In this document: positions 60,772 to 64,000 of the stretch, in pieces | Position numbering within the stretch: the stretch's first letter is position 1 | How the letters are laid out: each line of letters starts with the position of its first letter | Origin: an uncultured Pseudomonadota bacterium | GTDB lineage: Bacteria > Pseudomonadota > Gammaproteobacteria > Burkholderiales > JALYOK01 | Assembly: GCA_902826775.1 (NCBI GenBank) | Contig: CADEHE010000003.1 | Location: 1-64,000 of the forward strand | Direction: 5' to 3' | DNA: 64,000 bases | Program-made: the position numbers and the translations under genes | The notes under the pieces: generated by a model | The model's input: the letters and a program-made list of their open reading frames with translations, nothing else | The model's database searches: none | Told to the model about the DNA's origin: nothing

Positions 60772-62184
60772 ATGGCGAAGCGCAGCACGGCGAAGGAGCA
60801 AACGATCCGCAAACTTTTCGTGCTCGACACCAATGTCCTGATGCACGACCCGACCAGTCTATTCCATTTCCAGGAGCACGATGTTTACCTGCCGATGGTG
60901 ACACTGGAAGAACTGGACGACAACAAGAAAGGGCTGTCCGAAGTCGCGCGCAATGCGCGCCAAGCAAGCCGCTTCCTTGACGAAATCGTGCAGCAATCGA
61001 ACGGCAGCATCACCGATGGCATTTCGCTGACGCAAAAAGGCATTAACGGCGCCAGCGGCCGCATGTTCTTTCAAACGCAAGCTGTGCACGGCGAGATTCC
61101 GGCGAACTTAGCCGGAGCCAAAGCCGACAACCAAATCTTGGGCGTGGTGCTCGACCTGCAGCATAAGTTCGCCAAGCGCCCCGTCATCCTCGTCAGCAAG
61201 GACATCAACATGCGCCTCAAAGCGCATGCGCTGGGCATCGCCGCCGAGGATTACTTCAACGACAAAGCGCTCGAAGACACCGATCTGCTCTACTCGGGCG
61301 TGCGCGAATTGCCCAAAGATTTCTGGGAAACTCACAGCCGCGACATGAAGTCCTGGCAAGAAGGCGGGCGCACTTTCTACCGCGTCAACGGTCCGATCAC
61401 GCCGACGCTGCTGCTCAACGAATTCGTCTACTTCGAACATGGGCAGCCGCTATACGCGCGCGTGCGCCAGCGCGAGGGCCGCGGCGCGGTGCTGGAAACG
61501 CTTAAGGACTACACCGCGCAACGCAACAATGTGTGGGGCATCAATGCGCGCAACCGCGAGCAGAATTTTGCGCTGAACCTGCTCATGGACACGGACATCG
61601 ATTTCGTCACGCTGCTCGGACAAGCCGGCACCGGCAAGACGCTGCTGGCACTGGCGGCCGGACTGCATCAGACGTTGGAAGACAAGCGCTACAGCGAGAT
61701 CATCATTACGCGCGTGACGGTGCCGCTGGGCGAAGACATCGGCTTTTTGCCCGGCACGGAAGAAGAAAAGATGACGCCTTGGATGGGCGCATTGGAAGAC
61801 AACTTGGAAGTGCTCAACAAGGGCGACAACGAGGGCGGCGACTGGGGCCGCCAAGCCACCAGCGACTTGATTCGCGCGCGCATCAAGATCAAGTCGCTCA
61901 ACTTCATGCGCGGGCGCACGTTCATCAACAAGTACATCATCATCGACGAAGCGCAGAATCTGACGCCCAAGCAAATGAAGACGCTGATCACCCGCGCCGG
62001 CCCGGGCACTAAGATGATTTGCCTCGGCAACATCGCGCAGATCGACACGCCTTATCTAACCGAGGGCAGCTCGGGATTGACCTACGTGGTGGATCGCTTC
62101 AAGGGCTGGGATCACAGCGCGCACGTGACATTGCAGCGCGGCGAACGCTCGCGCTTGGCCGACTACGCCGCCGAAGTCTTGTAG
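60772..62184 (+). CDS. PIN-PhoH fusion ATPase (PhoH2/YlaK type)
   Basis: A 470-residue protein with an N-terminal PIN RNase domain (VLDTNVLMHDP, EELDDNKKG, and SKDINMRLKA carrying the acidic residues) and a C-terminal PhoH ATPase with Walker A GQAGTGKT and Walker B YIIIDEAQNL. Such fusions are proposed RNA helicase-nucleases. In betaproteobacteria they are commonly placed next to a Bcp peroxiredoxin gene as here. Confidence 0.93.
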   Translation: MAKRSTAKEQTIRKLFVLDTNVLMHDPTSLFHFQEHDVYLPMVTLEELDDNKKGLSEVARNARQASRFLDEIVQQSNGSITDGISLTQKGINGASGRMFFQTQAVHGEIPANLAGAKADNQILGVVLDLQHKFAKRPVILVSKDINMRLKAHALGIAAEDYFNDKALEDTDLLYSGVRELPKDFWETHSRDMKSWQEGGRTFYRVNGPITPTLLLNEFVYFEHGQPLYARVRQREGRGAVLETLKDYTAQRNNVWGINARNREQNFALNLLMDTDIDFVTLLGQAGTGKTLLALAAGLHQTLEDKRYSEIIITRVTVPLGEDIGFLPGTEEEKMTPWMGALEDNLEVLNKGDNEGGDWGRQATSDLIRARIKIKSLNFMRGRTFINKYIIIDEAQNLTPKQMKTLITRAGPGTKMICLGNIAQIDTPYLTEGSSGLTYVVDRFKGWDHSAHVTLQRGERSRLADYAAEVL

Positions 62185-62203
62185 TCCGGCGGCCTTGCGG
62201 CGA

Positions 62204-63424
62204 TTAACGCGGCAGCGCGGCCAGCCTGGAGGTGGCGTCCTGCGGCGGCGCCGAATCGGCCGCATCGAGCTGGAAACGCTGCACCAACTCGACCAAGCGC
62301 TGCGCTTCCAGCCCAAGCGTGTCCGATACATCGACGCCGCGCTCCACCGCCGCGGCGTTGAGCGTGGTGATGCCGCTCAAACGCTCGATGGTTGCGTCGA
62401 TCTGATCGACCGCCCGCGACTGAAAGTCGCACGCCTCGGCGATGCGCGTGACGCGAGTGCGGGCGTTGCTCGCTGCCGCTACCACTTGACCGATACTGGC
62501 GTCGGCTTGCTTCACCGAGGCGACGACCGCACCGATCTGGTTGCGCGACTGCGCAATCAGGTCGCGCACTTCTTTAGCCGCGGCTGCGCTGCGTTGAGCG
62601 AGATTGCGCACCTCTTCCGCCACCACGGCGAAGCCGCGTCCATGCGCGCCGGCGCGCACAGCTTCCACTGCGGCGTTTAGCGCGAGAACGTTGGTCTGGA
62701 AAGCAATCGAATCGATCAGCGCGATGATCTCGTCCATGCGCTGAGAGCTATGGCTGACCTCTCCTACTCCTGCTAACACTGCGGCGACCGCCGCACTGCT
62801 CGAGTTGGCCACGGTGCTGGCTTCTTGCGTGAGGCGGCGAGCCTGTTGCGCGTCTTCGCGATTCTCATGCACCGACCGCGCGAACTCGCGCATGCTGGCG
62901 CCGGTCTGTTGCAAGCTCGCCATTTGCTCTTCAGTGCGCTGCGACAAATCCAAGCTGCCCAACTGAATGTCGCGCGCAGCTTGGTGCACGGTGCGCGCCG
63001 TGCCCGCGACATCACGCACCATTGCCGCTAGATCATGCTTCATCTCACTCAGAGAGCCGATTACGAGGCCGATTTCATTGCGCTGATCGGTGCTGAAAGC
63101 TCCGCGCAGATCACCAGCGGCGATGCGCTGCGCCAGACCGAGCGTGCTGGTCACATTGCGCGCCATCGGCAGCAGTGAACCGAAAATCACAAAACTGCGT
63201 TCTAGCAGGATAAACAGCACCACCCCTGCCACGACCCGCCATGCGATTGCGGCGCGCTGATCGAGCTCAGCGATCAGCGCTGCATTGTTGCCGGCCGCAT
63301 TGGCCGTCATGCCGCGCACGAGATCGCTGCTTTGTGTTTGGTTCCACGCCAGAAATACGAGCGCACTGAACAGCACCAAGATACTGACCGCGGTGTTGAG
63401 CAAAACTTTGCGCTTCAAGGTCAT
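62204..63424 (-). CDS. Methyl-accepting chemotaxis protein with no periplasmic sensor domain
   Basis: A 406-residue chemoreceptor. Transmembrane helices lie at about 8-27 and 60-84 with only about 30 residues between them, too few for a ligand-binding domain. A HAMP domain and the signalling hairpin follow. The tip reads [20 protein letters not shown] then [20 protein letters not shown]; most receptors have AARAGE where this has AVRAGA. It lacks a C-terminal CheR pentapeptide. It may sense membrane or intracellular state. Confidence 0.9.
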   Translation of the reverse strand: MTLKRKVLLNTAVSILVLFSALVFLAWNQTQSSDLVRGMTANAAGNNAALIAELDQRAAIAWRVVAGVVLFILLERSFVIFGSLLPMARNVTSTLGLAQRIAAGDLRGAFSTDQRNEIGLVIGSLSEMKHDLAAMVRDVAGTARTVHQAARDIQLGSLDLSQRTEEQMASLQQTGASMREFARSVHENREDAQQARRLTQEASTVANSSSAAVAAVLAGVGEVSHSSQRMDEIIALIDSIAFQTNVLALNAAVEAVRAGAHGRGFAVVAEEVRNLAQRSAAAAKEVRDLIAQSRNQIGAVVASVKQADASIGQVVAAASNARTRVTRIAEACDFQSRAVDQIDATIERLSGITTLNAAAVERGVDVSDTLGLEAQRLVELVQRFQLDAADSAPPQDATSRLAALPR

Positions 63425-63468
63425 GGTTGACCTCCCCTTCGACCATCGCAGCTAAGGTGACGTGACCG

Positions 63469-64000
63469 CTACGCGCCAAAAAACGCGCGCAGCGCCTGAT
63501 AGGTTTCTTCCGGTTTCTCTTCAGGCAGAAAATGCCCGCAATCCAGGGCCTGTCCGCGCACATCCTCGGCGCGCTCGCGCCATACGCCGACCGGATCGTA
63601 GTTGCCACCGACGAAGCCGCGCGCGCCCCAGAGCACCAGCAGCGGTTGGAGCAACTTGGTACGCAAATCGGCACCATCGTGCTCAAGGTCGATCGAGGCG
63701 GCGGCACGATAGTCTTCGCACGTGGCGTGAATCATCGCCGGATCGCTGAATTTGCGCACATAGTCGGTCAACACGTCGGCCGGAAACACCGATGGATCGC
63801 TGCCCCAGCGCCCGAGCAGGCTCTTCAAGTAGAACTCCGGATCGGCGCCGATCATGCGCTCCGGAAAATCCTGCTTCTGGATCAAGAAGAACCAATGAAA
63901 ATAACTGCTCGCCAATTGCTTGTCGACGTGGGAAAAGACGTAGTGCGTCGGGACGATGTCGAGCACCGCCACGCGCGTCACTGCATCGGCGTAATCGAGC
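63469..64000 (-). CDS. Alpha/beta hydrolase, haloacetate-dehalogenase-like (partial)
   Basis: The C-terminal 177 residues of an alpha/beta hydrolase; the frame is open to the window edge and the start lies beyond it. The visible AVLDIVPTHYVF and the strand LLVLWGARGFVGG fit the fluoroacetate dehalogenase subfamily. The catalytic His is in DCGHFLPEEKPEE. The nucleophile Asp is outside the window, so dehalogenase activity cannot be confirmed. Confidence 0.82.
   Translation of the reverse strand, partial: LDYADAVTRVAVLDIVPTHYVFSHVDKQLASSYFHWFFLIQKQDFPERMIGADPEFYLKSLLGRWGSDPSVFPADVLTDYVRKFSDPAMIHATCEDYRAAASIDLEHDGADLRTKLLQPLLVLWGARGFVGGNYDPVGVWRERAEDVRGQALDCGHFLPEEKPEETYQALRAFFGA

Overview
This 64 kb window is a GC-rich proteobacterial chromosome segment. 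The best reading is a betaproteobacterium (Burkholderiales/Rhodocyclales-like). The evidence is the order uvrC-pgsA-tRNA-Gly-tRNA-Cys, the block rpoE-rseA-rseB-(rseC)-mucD / lepA-lepB-DUF4845-rnc-era-recO-pdxJ-acpS-nagZ, and nadB divergent from rpoE. No rRNA or species marker is present, so this rests on gene order and protein features.

Layout. 1-2480: one end of a tRNA-associated genomic island (DUF433/DUF5615 toxin-antitoxin pair, excisionase-like gene, tyrosine integrase) abutting tRNA-Cys(GCA) and tRNA-Gly(GCC). 2.9-8.4 kb: glutathione peroxidase, a VOC protein, pgsA, uvrC, a family-5-like uracil-DNA glycosylase, and an elongation factor P with an unusual arginine-tipped loop. 8.6-18.0 kb: a secreted VWA protein and a two-component system, followed by six genes in the order of the mxaRSACKL methanol-dehydrogenase maturation cluster. 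No mxaF/xoxF is visible. 18.0-21.6 kb: a GlrK/lipoprotein/GlrR (QseEGF-type) set. Directly behind it lie two GTC-N10-GAC dyads, a sigma-54 promoter and a short structured, terminated RNA, which together suggest a GlrR-driven small RNA. 22.4-34.3 kb: the conserved housekeeping and envelope-stress block on the minus strand. 34.6-40.4 kb: nadB, nnr, crcB, a thioesterase and ETF-QO. 40.4-42.7 kb: an AT-richer acquired patch with a SIR2-like gene, a GFA-family gene and a brnTA pair whose toxin half is broken. 42.9-48.7 kb: ridA, an HD-GYP protein, a DevBCA-type exporter, a CBS protein and ybaK.

48.7-60.2 kb is a catabolic cluster. A divergent MarR-type regulator faces a sigma-70 promoter whose -35 box sits inside a perfect inverted repeat. 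The genes after that promoter encode a ferredoxin-NAD(P)H reductase, an SDR, a PaaA-like di-iron oxygenase, gentisate 1,2-dioxygenase, an unknown protein, a fumarylpyruvate hydrolase, a CoA-ligase alpha-like protein and a maleylpyruvate isomerase. Two family-III CoA-transferases follow, one of which lacks the catalytic aspartate, and then a second SDR. The set suggests a CoA-thioester route into gentisate using a di-iron oxygenase; the substrate is unknown. 60.3-64 kb: Bcp peroxiredoxin, PIN-PhoH ATPase, a chemoreceptor without a periplasmic sensor domain, and a partial alpha/beta hydrolase.
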